From the NCBI GenBank assembly GCA_910575435.1, contig CAJTGI010000007.1, positions 107,600 through 171,599 of the forward strand: DNA of 64,000 nucleotides, read 5' to 3'. Position numbers and translations under genes: made by a program. Below, piece by piece: positions 45,297 through 56,497 of this stretch. How positions within the stretch are numbered: position 1 is the first letter of the stretch; each line of letters begins with the position of its first letter. Source of the stretch: Clostridiaceae bacterium (GTDB taxonomy: Bacteria; Bacillota; Clostridia; Lachnospirales; Lachnospiraceae). The notes beneath the pieces are model-generated. The model made no database searches. It worked only from the letters and a program-made list of their open reading frames with translations, and had not been told where the DNA came from.

Positions 45297-46178
45297 CTAT
45301 CCTTTCACTGCTCCTGCCACAACGCCCTTGATAATATGCTTCTGGCAAGCCATATAAAATACAATAATCGGAATGATTGCAAGCACCAGCATGGCCATCA
45401 GAGCGCCCCAGTCAACAGAGCCATACCCGCCCTTCAGATACTGAATCGCAATGGGAATGGTCTTATACTGAGTGATGTCAAGCACCAGATAGGGAAGGAG
45501 GTAATCATTCCAAATCCACATTGCCTGAAGAATCGCCACCGTGATGCAGGTAGGCTTCAGAATGGGAAGCACAATCTGGAAAAAGGTCTGAAGAGGATTG
45601 CATCCGTCAATCATGGCCGCCTCCTCGATTTCCAAGGGAATGGACTTTACAAAGCCCACAAACATAAACACCGCAAGCCCCGCCCCGAATCCCAGATAGA
45701 CGATGACGATGCCGAAGGGATTGGTAAGCCCCAGCATATCAGCAATCTTGGAAAGGGTAAACATCACCATCTGGAAGGGCACGATCATGGAGAACAGGCA
45801 CAGCGTGTACAGCAGGCTGGTTCCCTTGTTCTGCACTCTGGCAATATACCATGCGCACATGGAAGTGCATAGGATAATCGCTGCCACAGAAAGTACCGTG
45901 ATAACCAGGGAGTTTAAAAAAGCATCAAAAAATCCTGTCTGCTCAATACCCCTAGCATAGTTTTCAAATTTGACAAAGGTTTCCCCCTTGGGAAGGGAGA
46001 AGGGCTGCAAGTTAATAAAAGACTTCTGCTTGAAGGAATTCATCAGCACGATAAAGATCGGGCTGACAAATACGATTGTCAGCAGGGAAAATATCAAAGT
46101 CAGCAGCCATCCATGCCTTACCGGCTTCTCGCCAAACTGATCCGCCGCCTTCTTGCGCTTCTTCTCATTCATTTTCAT
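45297..46178 (-). CDS. Carbohydrate ABC transporter permease (MalG type)
   Basis: A 293-residue permease with six membrane segments (about residues 25-45, 90-112, 124-146, 159-181, 202-224 and 262-281). The EAA loop is EIEEAAMIDGCNPLQTFFQI, which contacts the ATPase. The start ATG overlaps the preceding permease's stop by one base and is preceded by GGAGGTG. It pairs with the MalF-type permease to form the channel. No ATPase gene is in this operon, so a shared housekeeping ATPase of the MsmX type is the expected partner, as in other Firmicutes. Confidence 0.93.
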   Translation of the reverse strand: MKMNEKKRKKAADQFGEKPVRHGWLLTLIFSLLTIVFVSPIFIVLMNSFKQKSFINLQPFSLPKGETFVKFENYARGIEQTGFFDAFLNSLVITVLSVAAIILCTSMCAWYIARVQNKGTSLLYTLCLFSMIVPFQMVMFTLSKIADMLGLTNPFGIVIVYLGFGAGLAVFMFVGFVKSIPLEIEEAAMIDGCNPLQTFFQIVLPILKPTCITVAILQAMWIWNDYLLPYLVLDITQYKTIPIAIQYLKGGYGSVDWGALMAMLVLAIIPIIVFYMACQKHIIKGVVAGAVKG

Positions 46179-47020
46179 TACTGCTGCACCTCCTTCGTTC
46201 TCGTCGCCCTAAGCTGGACGAATGCAATCAATGCAACCAGGATAAAGAATATGACAGCCTTTGCCTGGCCCACGCCCTCGAATCCCATCTTCGTATAGAA
46301 GGTATCAAAGATATTTAACGCCAGCATCTCTGACTGATGGGAAGGACCGCCTGCAGTCAGCGCCAGGTTCTGGTCAAAGAGCTTGAAGCCATTGGTCAGG
46401 GTCAGGAACGTACAGATCGTGATGGAAGGCATCACCATGGGCAGCGTCACATTCTTCAATGTCTGCCATGAATTTGCCCCGTCAATCTTTGCCGCCTCCA
46501 CCAATTCCGTGGGAATATTCTGGATACCCGCAATGTAAATAATCATCATGTAGCCAATCTGCTGCCAATTCATCAGAATAATCAGCCCCCAAAAACCGTA
46601 TGTAGAGCTGAACTGCAGCGTTACACCGTAATGCGCCAGAACACCATTGATAATGATCTGCCAGATATATCCCAGGACGATGCCGCCAATCAGGTTTGGC
46701 ATGAAAAATACCGTCCTGAACAGATTCGTCCCCTTGAACCCCTTGGTGAGCAGCATTGCCACCGTAAAGGCAAGCAAGTTGATGGTAATCACGGAAACCA
46801 CCGTGAAGGCCGCCGTAAACCATATAGAGTGCAGAAAATTCTTATCTCCAAAAATCTTGACATAATTGCTAAACCCCACGAACTCCGCATCCGTCACCGT
46901 GGTAAACTTGCAGAATGACAGATAGATGCCTAAAATGAAGGGAACGATAAATCCAATAATAAAGGCCGCCAGCGTGGGCAGGACAAAAATTGGAAAATAC
47001 TTTCTGATTGAATTATTCAT
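46178..47020 (-). CDS. Carbohydrate ABC transporter permease (MalF type)
   Basis: A 280-residue permease with six membrane segments and the EAA loop TELVEAAKIDGANSWQTLKN followed by VTLPMVMPSITICTFLTL. It begins NNSIRKYFPIFVLPTLAAFI. It is short compared with E. coli MalF and lacks its large periplasmic loop, as in most Gram-positive sugar permeases. It lies downstream of the binding-protein gene, separated by 216 bases holding a three-hairpin element. Confidence 0.93.
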   Translation of the reverse strand: MNNSIRKYFPIFVLPTLAAFIIGFIVPFILGIYLSFCKFTTVTDAEFVGFSNYVKIFGDKNFLHSIWFTAAFTVVSVITINLLAFTVAMLLTKGFKGTNLFRTVFFMPNLIGGIVLGYIWQIIINGVLAHYGVTLQFSSTYGFWGLIILMNWQQIGYMMIIYIAGIQNIPTELVEAAKIDGANSWQTLKNVTLPMVMPSITICTFLTLTNGFKLFDQNLALTAGGPSHQSEMLALNIFDTFYTKMGFEGVGQAKAVIFFILVALIAFVQLRATRTKEVQQ

Positions 47021-47115
47021 CCTTTTCCTCCTATTTTATTTGGAAGAAGGCGGATGGCAAGCCCTACCACCCGCCTTCTTCGGCTGTTACTTATACTTTC
47101 TCATTGCTGACTTTA

Positions 47116-47237
47116 CATGCCGGCCTTGCCGACACGAGCAAAGCCATCAGAAGAATGCTGTTTTTGCATTCTTCCTGTGTGTAATCTTAGAAGTTCTTAA
47201 TCAGCGTCTTTTGCTGGATTAGAACTTCTTTACACAC
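47116..47237 (-). repeat. Intergenic three-hairpin element, copy 4
   Basis: On the minus strand just after the binding-protein gene: a long hairpin (GTGTGTAAAGAAGTTCT with AGAACTTCTAAGATTACACAC, inner AATC/GATT), then GAAGAATGC/GCATTCTTC, then GTGTCGGC/GCCGGCATG. The stems differ in sequence from copy 2 (GAAGAACGC/GCGTTCTTC, GTGCCGGC/GCCGGCATG) but both sides changed together. It may hold the binding-protein mRNA at higher level than the permeases. Confidence 0.75.
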
Positions 47238-48547
47238 TATTCATGGGTAGCCTTATACTGCTCATCCCATCCATCGACGAATGCCTTCTCAACCGCATCC
47301 CACTCGCCAGTCTTCTGAGCATACTCAAGCAGCGCATTGCCCACATTGTTCTTCCACTCCTCAGAAGGAATCGTAGAAAAGTTCCATGAAACCGGCGTCT
47401 TGCCCGCTGCAAGATAATCTGCATCAGCCTGAACCAGAGGATTCTTTGCCGTATAGCCGTCATCGAAAGCCTTGAAAGGCGTTACGAATCCCATGGTGTT
47501 GGCGATGGCATCCCGGCCCTTGTCGCTGGTGACGCACCAGTTCATAAATTCCAGCGTTGCCTTGATGTCAGCCTCGGAAGCCTTGCTGTTCACGCACCAG
47601 TAGTTCTCTGAACCCGTGCACAGGCCCTGGTTCTCCTCGCCTTCTACGCCGATATAGATGGGAAGCATGCCCAGGTCTTCATCCTTCAGGCCATTCTTCG
47701 TGATATCGCCGTATGTCCATGTACCATTCTGGAAGAACACCGCCTTGCCCGTTGCAAACTCTGCCGTGGATTCATCTCCTGTCTTGCTGGCAATAAGCTT
47801 GGGATCGCAGGTAGAATCCTTCAGATACAGATCCCACATCTGCTTGTATTCCTTCAAGTAAGTTCCCTTAATCTTATCGGTAGAATCAATGCCATCCTTC
47901 TTGTACTCATAGTAAATGGGAAGGTTTGCCAAATGGGTCTTATATCTCCAGTCGGAAGAAGAATCCATGCCCGGAGAGGTGAATGCGCCGTCCACACCCA
48001 GGTCCTTTTTCTTTGCCTGGATATCGTCAGCCACTTCCTTGAGTTTGGCAAAACTGTTAATCTCGGAAGCATCCTTCACCTTCGCCCCGTCCATCTCGCA
48101 ATACTTTGCAAGCAATGTCTTGTTGTAGATGATGCCGTATGTCTCGATTACATAGGCGATGCCCTGTACCGCATCCCCATCTTTTAATACGAAGTCATCG
48201 CTCTTCACCTGCTTGTAGACATCAGAGTCCTTCATGTCATAGCAGTAGTCCTTCCATGTAGCCAAGCCCACCGGCCCGTTTACCTGGAACATGGTAGGAG
48301 CGTCGCTCTTTGCCATCTCTGACTTCAAGGTCTGCTCATAGGTGTTGGACGCCGCAGTCACCACCTTGACCTCCACGTTCTTCTCCTTGCTGTACTCCTC
48401 TGCCAGAGCCTTCCAGTCGTCAGCCTGCTCCGGCTTGAAGTTCACCTTTCCTTTGGAACTGTCCTTGCCGTCTTTTCCGCCACAACCTGTGAACAAAGTT
48501 GCTGCCATCGTGAAAGATAACAACATGCCTAAAAGTTTTCTCCTCAT
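47237..48547 (-). CDS. Sugar ABC transporter substrate-binding lipoprotein
   Basis: A 436-residue binding protein; the ATG at 48547 has AAGGAG at good distance, two codons inside a longer frame. The signal peptide MRRKLLGMLLSFTMAATLFT ends before the lipobox Cys (TGCGG), so the mature protein is a membrane-anchored lipoprotein. Family 1 extracellular solute-binding features include AMAKSDAPTMFQVN-like and AEFATGKAVFFQNGTWTYGD segments, then ENQGLCTGSENYWCVNSKAS. Together with the two permeases and malQ it suggests uptake of malto- or other alpha-glucan oligosaccharides. The promoter is flanked by two operators. Confidence 0.93.
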   Translation of the reverse strand: MRRKLLGMLLSFTMAATLFTGCGGKDGKDSSKGKVNFKPEQADDWKALAEEYSKEKNVEVKVVTAASNTYEQTLKSEMAKSDAPTMFQVNGPVGLATWKDYCYDMKDSDVYKQVKSDDFVLKDGDAVQGIAYVIETYGIIYNKTLLAKYCEMDGAKVKDASEINSFAKLKEVADDIQAKKKDLGVDGAFTSPGMDSSSDWRYKTHLANLPIYYEYKKDGIDSTDKIKGTYLKEYKQMWDLYLKDSTCDPKLIASKTGDESTAEFATGKAVFFQNGTWTYGDITKNGLKDEDLGMLPIYIGVEGEENQGLCTGSENYWCVNSKASEADIKATLEFMNWCVTSDKGRDAIANTMGFVTPFKAFDDGYTAKNPLVQADADYLAAGKTPVSWNFSTIPSEEWKNNVGNALLEYAQKTGEWDAVEKAFVDGWDEQYKATHE

Positions 48548-48606
48548 AGTCATTTCTCCTTTTCTTAAAATTTTGATTTACAGTGCCACCGCTACCAATC
48601 AGGGAA

Positions 48607-48657
48607 TTGGTAACGTTTCCATGATTCGATGGTATCACTTTTTGGAAACGTTTTCAA
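48607..48657 (-). promoter_or_regulatory. Promoter of the sugar-uptake operon with two LacI/CcpA-type operators
   Basis: Minus strand: TTGAAA (48657-48652) and TACCAT (48634-48629), 17-base spacing. Operator 1, TTGAAAACGTTTCCA (48657-48643), overlaps the -35 and fits the cre consensus WTGNAANCGNWNNCW. Operator 2, TGGAAACGTTACCA (48621-48608), lies just past the start site and is nearly palindromic. The operon's own LacI-type regulator or CcpA could bind either. Confidence 0.8.
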
Positions 48658-48791
48658 TGTTTTTTTCTTCATTTTTTCTTTTTCATCATCTTGTATAATT
48701 GAACGGGTAATTTTTATGCAACTTGCACAAAAAATATGCTCGCAATTCTAAAGAAGAGAGCATGCTGCAGAAATACGCAACACTTTCCATT

Positions 48792-49491
48792 TTAATAGAC
48801 TTCCTTCATCACATCCTCAATAGAAACATTTTTCACATTCAGATCTGTCAGAGGAAGGTTGGCCCAGAGATCTCCAATCACATCATTCAAATCATGGGTA
48901 GTAATCAGAAAAGTAGTTCCCCGCTCCTCATTCATATTATGGATAAATTCCCGGATTTCTTCCTTGGAAAATAAATCCAATCCTATCGTAGGCTCGTCCA
49001 GAATCACCAGGGACGGCTGGCGCACAGGCTTGCCCATCACATCGGCCAGATTCAGATGCTCCTTGAAGTACGCCACATTCTTCTCATAAATAGGATTCGG
49101 AATATCATAGATCGTCTTCTGAAGCCAGAAGGAATCCACTGGCGGAAGATCCCACCACAGCCTGGACTTCTGCCCGAAGACCACGCCCAAGTTCCGAACC
49201 AGAATCTTCCTCTCCTCCCAAGGCACCATTCCCATCACTTGGGCACTGCCCGCCGTGGGATACAGAATGCCCGACAGGATTTTTAACGTGGTAGATTTTC
49301 CCGCGCCGTTGGGTCCGATGATGGCACGGATTTCCCCCCTCCCTCACCCGGAGGTCAATGCCATCCACCGCCCTCACCTGGCGATATTCCCTTTTTACAA
49401 GGCCCTTCACCGCTCCCCACATCCCGGAACGATTTCTTTTTGTCACCTTATAATGTTTCATGATTCCCGTCATTTCCACGATATATTCCAT
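48792..49491 (-). pseudogene. Decayed ABC-type ATPase (viologen/drug exporter type)
   Basis: An ABC ATPase broken at several points. The N-terminal frame starts at 49491 (MEYIVEMTGIMKHYKVTKRN). After REG, at a G-rich run near 49335, it shifts frame; the downstream frame then reads GPNGAGKST (Walker A) and VVFGQKSRLWWDLPPVDSF. The LSGGQ-type signature and its surroundings are missing: VRQ joins directly to PSLVILDEPTIGLDL (Walker B). A further part is missing after THDLNDVI, before the family-like tail ending VSIEDVMKEVY. So one frameshift plus at least two in-frame deletions. The family exports lipids or drugs with ABC-2 permeases; none is next to it. Confidence 0.85.
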
Positions 49492-49534
49492 TTTCTCTCT
49501 CTTTTTTTCATTTCATTCAATTTTGAAATAATTG

Positions 49535-49556
49535 CGAGCCTAGCAAAACTTCGCAC
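49535..49556 (-). repeat. Half copy of the intergenic hairpin element
   Basis: Twenty-two bases identical to one arm of the large hairpin of copy 2 (13241-13262), without the pairing arm. It lies at the 3' end of the decayed regulator gene, so the element probably marks a former intergenic site or a deletion endpoint. Confidence 0.7.
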
Positions 49557-50209
49557 CCTTTTTACCGCACTGGAGCTCCCCTTTCCGCACCATCATCTGG
49601 ACATAGTCCGGATATCCCCCCAGAAACATCCCCCTCCCTCTCCGCTCTGCCAGACCTTTTTCCAGAAATCCCGCCACATAGGACATTTCCCGCTCCGACA
49701 AATCCCGCTCTGGGCATCTGCCCAGTTCCCAGAGAAGATCAATATTGTTTTCGTGAATCAGGCGAAGCCTTCCCTGGGCATAAGGTTCCCTGTCATAGCA
49801 ATTCCACACATGGTAGCAGCAATCATTCACCGAATTTACCTCCTTGAAGTTCATCATCCATTCCATTACCTTGCACTGGTAATCCACAGGTTTCTCCTCT
49901 GCCGCCATTACCTGGCCGAGTACCCGTCCCATAGAATCCGATTCCCCGAATCTCCTCCCTGGATTCCTCCAAGATATTGGCGCACAGGCGATGGAACTTA
50001 TCCTCCAGATACACGGAAGCTACCTGCAATTCCTCCGACAATTCCTTTACGCTTCTGGGCCTCTCATAGCAGGCGGCAAGATCCTGTTTTCCCAATATAT
50101 CCTAGGCCAGATCCCTGGCATCCTCCGGATTTCCCAGCCGCTTGTAGCAAAATAGATAGGTATTCTCAATTAATTCCTCAGTAAAGAACCCTCTGATTTT
50201 CTCTCTCAT
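49540..50209 (-). pseudogene. Decayed sigma-70-like regulator gene
   Basis: The ATG at 50209 opens MREKIRGFFTEELIEN, then a stretch ending YKRLGNPEDARDLA, which resembles sigma region 2. A TAG stop at 50105-50103 follows, in place of the usual Gln, then DILGKQDLAACYERPRSVKE continues in frame with a helix-turn-helix-like SVKELSEELQVASVYLEDKF. After about 49930 the meaningful frame shifts to one reading EKPVDYQCKVMEWMMNFKE and ending GELQCGKKGAKFC. So the gene has a nonsense mutation and at least one frameshift. It lies upstream of the decayed ABC ATPase; both were probably one regulated transport locus. Confidence 0.7.
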
Positions 50210-50467
50210 TTCATTCTAAACCCAGAGCGCATCCGCTATCTCTCCCAGGCATGCACGTAATCATGAACGCCCCGCGCTCCCTTCCCCTTTCTCCCAGCAT
50301 AATAATGTTGCCCTTTATTAGTCGCCTCTGTCCCATCATGGTTCGGAAAATCTTAATTATATGGAAACCAATTCCACCAGTGAAAAAAGACACCAGCCCT
50401 ATGATAGCTACTCATAAAACAGTATCAAGTAACAAACTGAAATAGGGTAACTGCCATACAGGGTGCA

Positions 50468-50753
50468 GAAAAAGACAAGTAAGAAACAAACCGTTTCTTG
50501 CCTGTCTTTTTCATTTTGTTACGCAATAGAACGCCGTTTTTGAAGGCAGACATATAAAACCCTTGCCCCGTCATATCAATGCTCACAAAGCCGCATAAAT
50601 CAATAACAAAATACCCCCTATTGCGTAACAATCCCCATAATAAATTGAGGGCGAAAGCAGTTTACTGATTTCGTCCTCTTGACTACCCACAAGCAAAGGC
50701 GGGAAAAGCTGTCAAGGGCGCATAGCGCGAAGTTTACCCTTGACAGCTTTTCC
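50468..50753. repeat. Hairpin cluster at the transposon left end
   Basis: Three inverted repeats: a terminator-like stem GAAAAAGACAAG/CTGTCTTTTTC with inner AAGAAAC/GTTTCTT (50468-50512); TTGTTACGCAATAG (50516-50529) with its exact complement at 50618-50631; and a perfect 17-bp stem GGAAAAGCTGTCAAGGG (50702-50718) with 50737-50753 around a GCGC hairpin. The middle repeat encloses an open minus-strand frame in which both arms encode LLRN. No clear protein family is seen. Confidence 0.7.
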
Positions 50754-50768
50754 TGTCTTTGCTACTTC

Positions 50769-50972
50769 CTATCGGTCGAAGCGGAATTTCAATATGGCTT
50801 CAACCAGTTTTGCTTTTAACCTGTCCTGTGTATCATCATTGATATGCCCCTTATACATAGACAGATATTTGATATATGCGGTGTAGTGCTGCAATACTGC
50901 GTCTACCGCTTCCGGCTCTCCGGCAACGGCTTTTTGGATTACCTCAAACGGTATCAGTTTTTTGCTCCTCAT
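50769..50972 (-). CDS. Helix-turn-helix protein of conjugative-transposon type
   Basis: A 67-residue protein (MRSKKLIPFEVIQKAVAGEP) of the small helix-turn-helix group found beside the sigma factor in Tn916-like and related elements. The segment AVDAVLQHYTAYIKYLS is typical. Its start lies inside the 3' end of the sigma gene (29-base overlap), so the pair is translated together. It may regulate element genes. A strong inverted repeat lies 16 bases downstream of its stop. Confidence 0.85.
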   Translation of the reverse strand: MRSKKLIPFEVIQKAVAGEPEAVDAVLQHYTAYIKYLSMYKGHINDDTQDRLKAKLVEAILKFRFDR

Positions 50973-51402
50973 GTTCCAATCTCTCCCATTCTTTCCGCAA
51001 CTGTTTCAGTGCAACATTTCTTCGACTATTTATCGTACTTCTGCAACGCCTGTACAGTCTGCCGATTGCTTCATCACGATAGCCGATGAAGTAATAAAGC
51101 AGTAAGACTTCTCGCCTTAATTGCGGCAATCTTGATAATGCCATTGCTAACCGTTCATCATCAACGACAACTTCCTTTCCCAGTACAAGAAATACAGTCG
51201 GCTTGTCCCGTTTTTCAAAGTAACTGTCCATAGCAGACGGTTCAAAATATCGTTCCGACATCAGATAGTCGAGGGATATTTCCCGTTCCGCTTTCCGCTT
51301 CAAATCCTGCCATGCGTTAATGGCTTCATGGCGCAGGACAACCTTGCAGAACGCATTGAACGCATATTCGATATGCTCCATGAACTGTTCAGAATATCTC
51401 AT
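50944..51402 (-). CDS. Sigma-70-like factor of conjugative-transposon type
   Basis: A 152-residue sigma-like protein: N terminus RYSEQFMEHIEYAFNAFCKV, then DLKRKAEREISLDYLMSERY, and a region-4-like C terminus SRLPQLRREVLLLYYFIGY and LYRRCRSTINSRRNVALKQL. It is related to the Tn916 orf7-type sigma factors, which help transcription of transfer or excision genes. Here no transfer genes remain. It overlaps the HTH gene. The 390 bases between it and the MATE gene hold short hairpins, including one after the MATE gene at 51670-51706. Confidence 0.87.
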   Translation of the reverse strand: MRYSEQFMEHIEYAFNAFCKVVLRHEAINAWQDLKRKAEREISLDYLMSERYFEPSAMDSYFEKRDKPTVFLVLGKEVVVDDERLAMALSRLPQLRREVLLLYYFIGYRDEAIGRLYRRCRSTINSRRNVALKQLRKEWERLEHEEQKTDTV

Positions 51403-51793
51403 TTTCTCTCACCCCCTTTCTTCCCAGTAGGGGGCTATTACAACAAAAATCCATGCAGAATATATCCGCATAGATTTTTGGGTAATACGAGTTATTAAGA
51501 CATACTAAATGATATGTGTGTTCATATTCATAGGCAGAATATCCCGTTCCACAAGACAGGATTTTTTTGATAGTTCACCATAGCCAAAACCACCCATGAA
51601 ATAAAAAACAGCCATAGCAGTACCTCACAATACCGCCATATCTATGAAAACTTTCCTGCCACATAAGAACGGCGGCTTTGATTGTTATTTCAAAACCGCC
51701 GTTCAGCCGCTTATATTCTGTTTTGGCGCATGATGATTTTGCCGCCACACAACGGTTTTTTTATTAACCGCCAGACGGCATGAACATCTTCTT

Positions 51794-53128
51794 TTATGCG
51801 TAGTGATACTTCTCTCTGTTCTGATGAAGAAAAACCAATGCTACAACCATAGTGATTAGCTCCGCTATCGGTACTGCAAGCCATACCCCTGTTACGCCCA
51901 AAAGATTAGGCAATGTAAGCAACAGCACTGTAATCAGTCCAAAAGTCCGCAGGAATGACAAAATTGCTGACAGCTTCCCGTTTGATAATGCAGTAAATGT
52001 GGCAGAGGTAAAAATATTCAGTCCACAAAATAGAAAACTGAATGGGAAAATCAAAAATCCGTTTCGCGCAATTTCGTAAACAGGAGTTCCCTTTTCTGCA
52101 AAAACACGAACCAATGGCGAACCAAAAATAATTGCTACTGCAAAAATAGTGACCGAAACAAAGACAATAAATTGCATACAAATAGAAAATACATTTTTTA
52201 GCTGTTTTTCGTCCTGCTTCCCATAGTTATAACTAATAATAGGGGATACTCCCATAGAAAAACCTATGTAAAGGGCACTCAATAAAAACTGTGTATAGAT
52301 GATGATTGTGATTGCCGCAACTCCGTTTTCTCCAAGCAGTTTCATCATAATGCGGTTAAAAAGGAATGTTGTAACCGCTGTTGCCGCCTGACTTACCATT
52401 TCCGAAAAACCATTGGTACAGCTTTCAGCCAATACGGAAAAATCTATGACTGGCTTCCTAAAATGCAGACTGCCTCTCTTTGCGGAAAAGAACCATAATC
52501 CAATCACCGCCGGTATCATATAGCCAATGCCCGTACCAAATGCCGCCCCCTTAATGCCCATGTGAAACGGCACCATAAAAATATAGTCCAGTAAAATATT
52601 TACGATTCCTGCGCTTACGCCAAGCACCATACCCATTCCGGGGCGTCCCGCCGTTACGATTAGATTTTGAAAAAGCACTTGCAGGATACTTGCGGGCGTG
52701 AATAACAGCAGGATAAAAAGGTATTCTTTGCAGTATGGAAATAGAATACTGCTTGCTCCAAGTCCCCATACAATCCTGTCAATAAAAACCGTTCCCAACA
52801 CTGCAATCAATCCACCTAACAAAATTCCCGCTGAAATAATCAGCGTAAAATCCTGTGCCGCCCTACTTTGTTCTCCTGCTCCCATTTTGCGTGCTACTAT
52901 CGCGCTTCCTCCTGTTGCAAGCATAGTTCCAAGACCGACAATCAGATTGATAACAGGGCAGACAATATTCAATGCCGAAAGTGCATTTGTATCTACAAAT
53001 CGTGCCACAAAAATTGTGTCAACGACTGTATACAGCCCCATGAATATCATCATTAAAATTGTCGGAAATGGAAATTTCAGCAATGATTTTATTGTAAAGT
53101 TTTGTGATAGTGGATTTTGGTCACTCAT
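51794..53128 (-). CDS. MATE family efflux transporter
   Basis: The ATG at 53128 follows GGAGGGCGGGG and gives 444 residues (MSDQNPLSQNFTIKSLLKFP). Twelve membrane segments are expected; marks include VDTIFVARFVDTNALSALN, ATGGSAIVARKMGAGEQ and the second-half GVSPIISYNYGKQDEKQLKN. MATE pumps expel cationic drugs using a sodium or proton gradient. It overlaps the AraC-GNAT gene by 8 bases, so the regulator and pump are translationally coupled. Downstream, AACGGCGG/CCGCCGTT (about 51672-51704) forms a hairpin that may be its terminator. It is the main accessory cargo of the transposon. Confidence 0.9.
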   Translation of the reverse strand: MSDQNPLSQNFTIKSLLKFPFPTILMMIFMGLYTVVDTIFVARFVDTNALSALNIVCPVINLIVGLGTMLATGGSAIVARKMGAGEQSRAAQDFTLIISAGILLGGLIAVLGTVFIDRIVWGLGASSILFPYCKEYLFILLLFTPASILQVLFQNLIVTAGRPGMGMVLGVSAGIVNILLDYIFMVPFHMGIKGAAFGTGIGYMIPAVIGLWFFSAKRGSLHFRKPVIDFSVLAESCTNGFSEMVSQAATAVTTFLFNRIMMKLLGENGVAAITIIIYTQFLLSALYIGFSMGVSPIISYNYGKQDEKQLKNVFSICMQFIVFVSVTIFAVAIIFGSPLVRVFAEKGTPVYEIARNGFLIFPFSFLFCGLNIFTSATFTALSNGKLSAILSFLRTFGLITVLLLTLPNLLGVTGVWLAVPIAELITMVVALVFLHQNREKYHYA

Positions 53129-53978
53129 TGTCCCCGCCCTCCGATTTTTCTCTGTGAAGTATAAAACGCTGTGTTGGATAGCCAAACTCAATTAACAATT
53201 CCGCTTCGGCAAAGCCAAGGCTTCCCCATATCTCCCGATAGCCTGTGTCTGCCTTGTCGCCCTCCCGAAAAGTCGTCACGCTAATCTGTGCGGAACGTGT
53301 AAGTTCATACAATGTCTTTTCGCAAAATGCTTTCGCTATTCCTCTTTTCCGATACTGTGGGTGTACCCCAAAGAAATCAATGCTCCCTGTCACCTCGTTA
53401 AACGCCATAATCCCGATTGCCGTATCAGCGTCTTTCAAAATCAATGCGCGCTTATTTTTGATATACTCCTGCAACTGTTCAAGGTACTGATTCTCGTCCA
53501 GATGCGGGAACCCGTCAATGACAAGGTGAACCAGTTCTATCCATTTGGGTATGTCCTCCTGTGTTGCAAAGACGATTTTATCCTGCCATTCTTTTTCCTC
53601 TAAATTTGTAGGATTTTCATTCAAGACATATCTTAGCTGCAATGGATAAAATTCTTCTTCCTCCCTGTACCTGTTAGGGGATTTTTTATACATGGCTTTG
53701 AAAATATCCGTAAAAGACTGCTGGCTCTCATATCCGGCAGAAAGCGCAATTTCAAGGATTGGTCTGTCGGAAAGAACAAGCAGTTTTGCGGCTTCGGTCA
53801 ATTGGCGGCGTTGTACATAATCGTGAATTGTCAACCCTACCGTATCTGTAAACATTCGGTGCATATGATATTTTGAATAATGTACAGCCCTCGCAACTGT
53901 TTCCAAGTCCAGTTTTTCGTGCAGGTGGCTTTCGATATAGTCGATTGCCGTCATTACATTTTTGATATTCCCCGGCAT
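53121..53978 (-). CDS. AraC-type regulator fused to a GNAT acetyltransferase domain
   Basis: A 285-residue fusion. Residues 1-105 are an AraC/XylS DNA-binding domain: two helix-turn-helices (LDLETVARAVHYSKYHMHRM and RPILEIALSAGYESQQSFTD, then FKAMYKKSPNRYR). Residues 130-280 are a GNAT domain with the acetyl-CoA loop HPQYRKRGIAKAFCEK and IGIMAFNEVTGSIDFFGV. It could sense a compound by acetylating it, and control the MATE gene it overlaps; that is inference. An extended -10 (TGCTATAAT, 54010-54003) lies about 25 bases upstream of the start. The 400 bases from there to tnpW hold no other gene. Confidence 0.85.
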   Translation of the reverse strand: MPGNIKNVMTAIDYIESHLHEKLDLETVARAVHYSKYHMHRMFTDTVGLTIHDYVQRRQLTEAAKLLVLSDRPILEIALSAGYESQQSFTDIFKAMYKKSPNRYREEEEFYPLQLRYVLNENPTNLEEKEWQDKIVFATQEDIPKWIELVHLVIDGFPHLDENQYLEQLQEYIKNKRALILKDADTAIGIMAFNEVTGSIDFFGVHPQYRKRGIAKAFCEKTLYELTRSAQISVTTFREGDKADTGYREIWGSLGFAEAELLIEFGYPTQRFILHREKSEGGDNE

Positions 53979-54383
53979 TGCAGCTTCCTCCTTTCTCTCT
54001 GCATTATAGCAGGATATTTCATTCCGCTTTTCATATATCTTGCGGTTTTAAGGGCAAGTATTTACCAGTATACAACAGTCTACCCCGATAAGAAAGATTT
54101 TTAGAAATTTTCTTCTGATACATTGGCATTTCCCAAACTTCCCCGTAGTAAGGCATAAGGAAAACTTTTTTGAAAAATTTCTCTCAAAACTCCGTCAAAA
54201 CTGCCCTGTGCGGTGTTGTAGGTAGTGAGAGGGTTCTCAAGAGGGTTTGGGATTCTTCCCAACAAGCAAAATCTGTCCGGCAAGTCGTGGCGCGGACGGG
54301 CAGATTTACGGAAATGGGTACCCGTTTCCTATGCTTGCTCCGAAACTTATCACTTTAATAAACAAAGAAAGGACGGGAAAGGA

Positions 54384-56304
<1,921 letters not shown>

Positions 56305-56497
56305 CCAACGCTACGCCGTTTCCAAAAAACAAATCTAATACTGTCTTACGAGTATCTAACTTAGGGCTGATGTCTTTTTCACTGGTATTTTATTTCAAAC
56401 TGCCATTTTCATCTTCAGAAACCGGCCCGCACAATTCAATTGCAGGAAACTATGATTCTATCGCTATGCTCCATCATCTGCCCATACTTCCTTTGCC

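Noticed and set aside
50211..50393. 60-codon minus-strand frame at the transposon left flank
   Set aside because: Its N terminus is encoded by the terminal inverted repeat and there is no family match.
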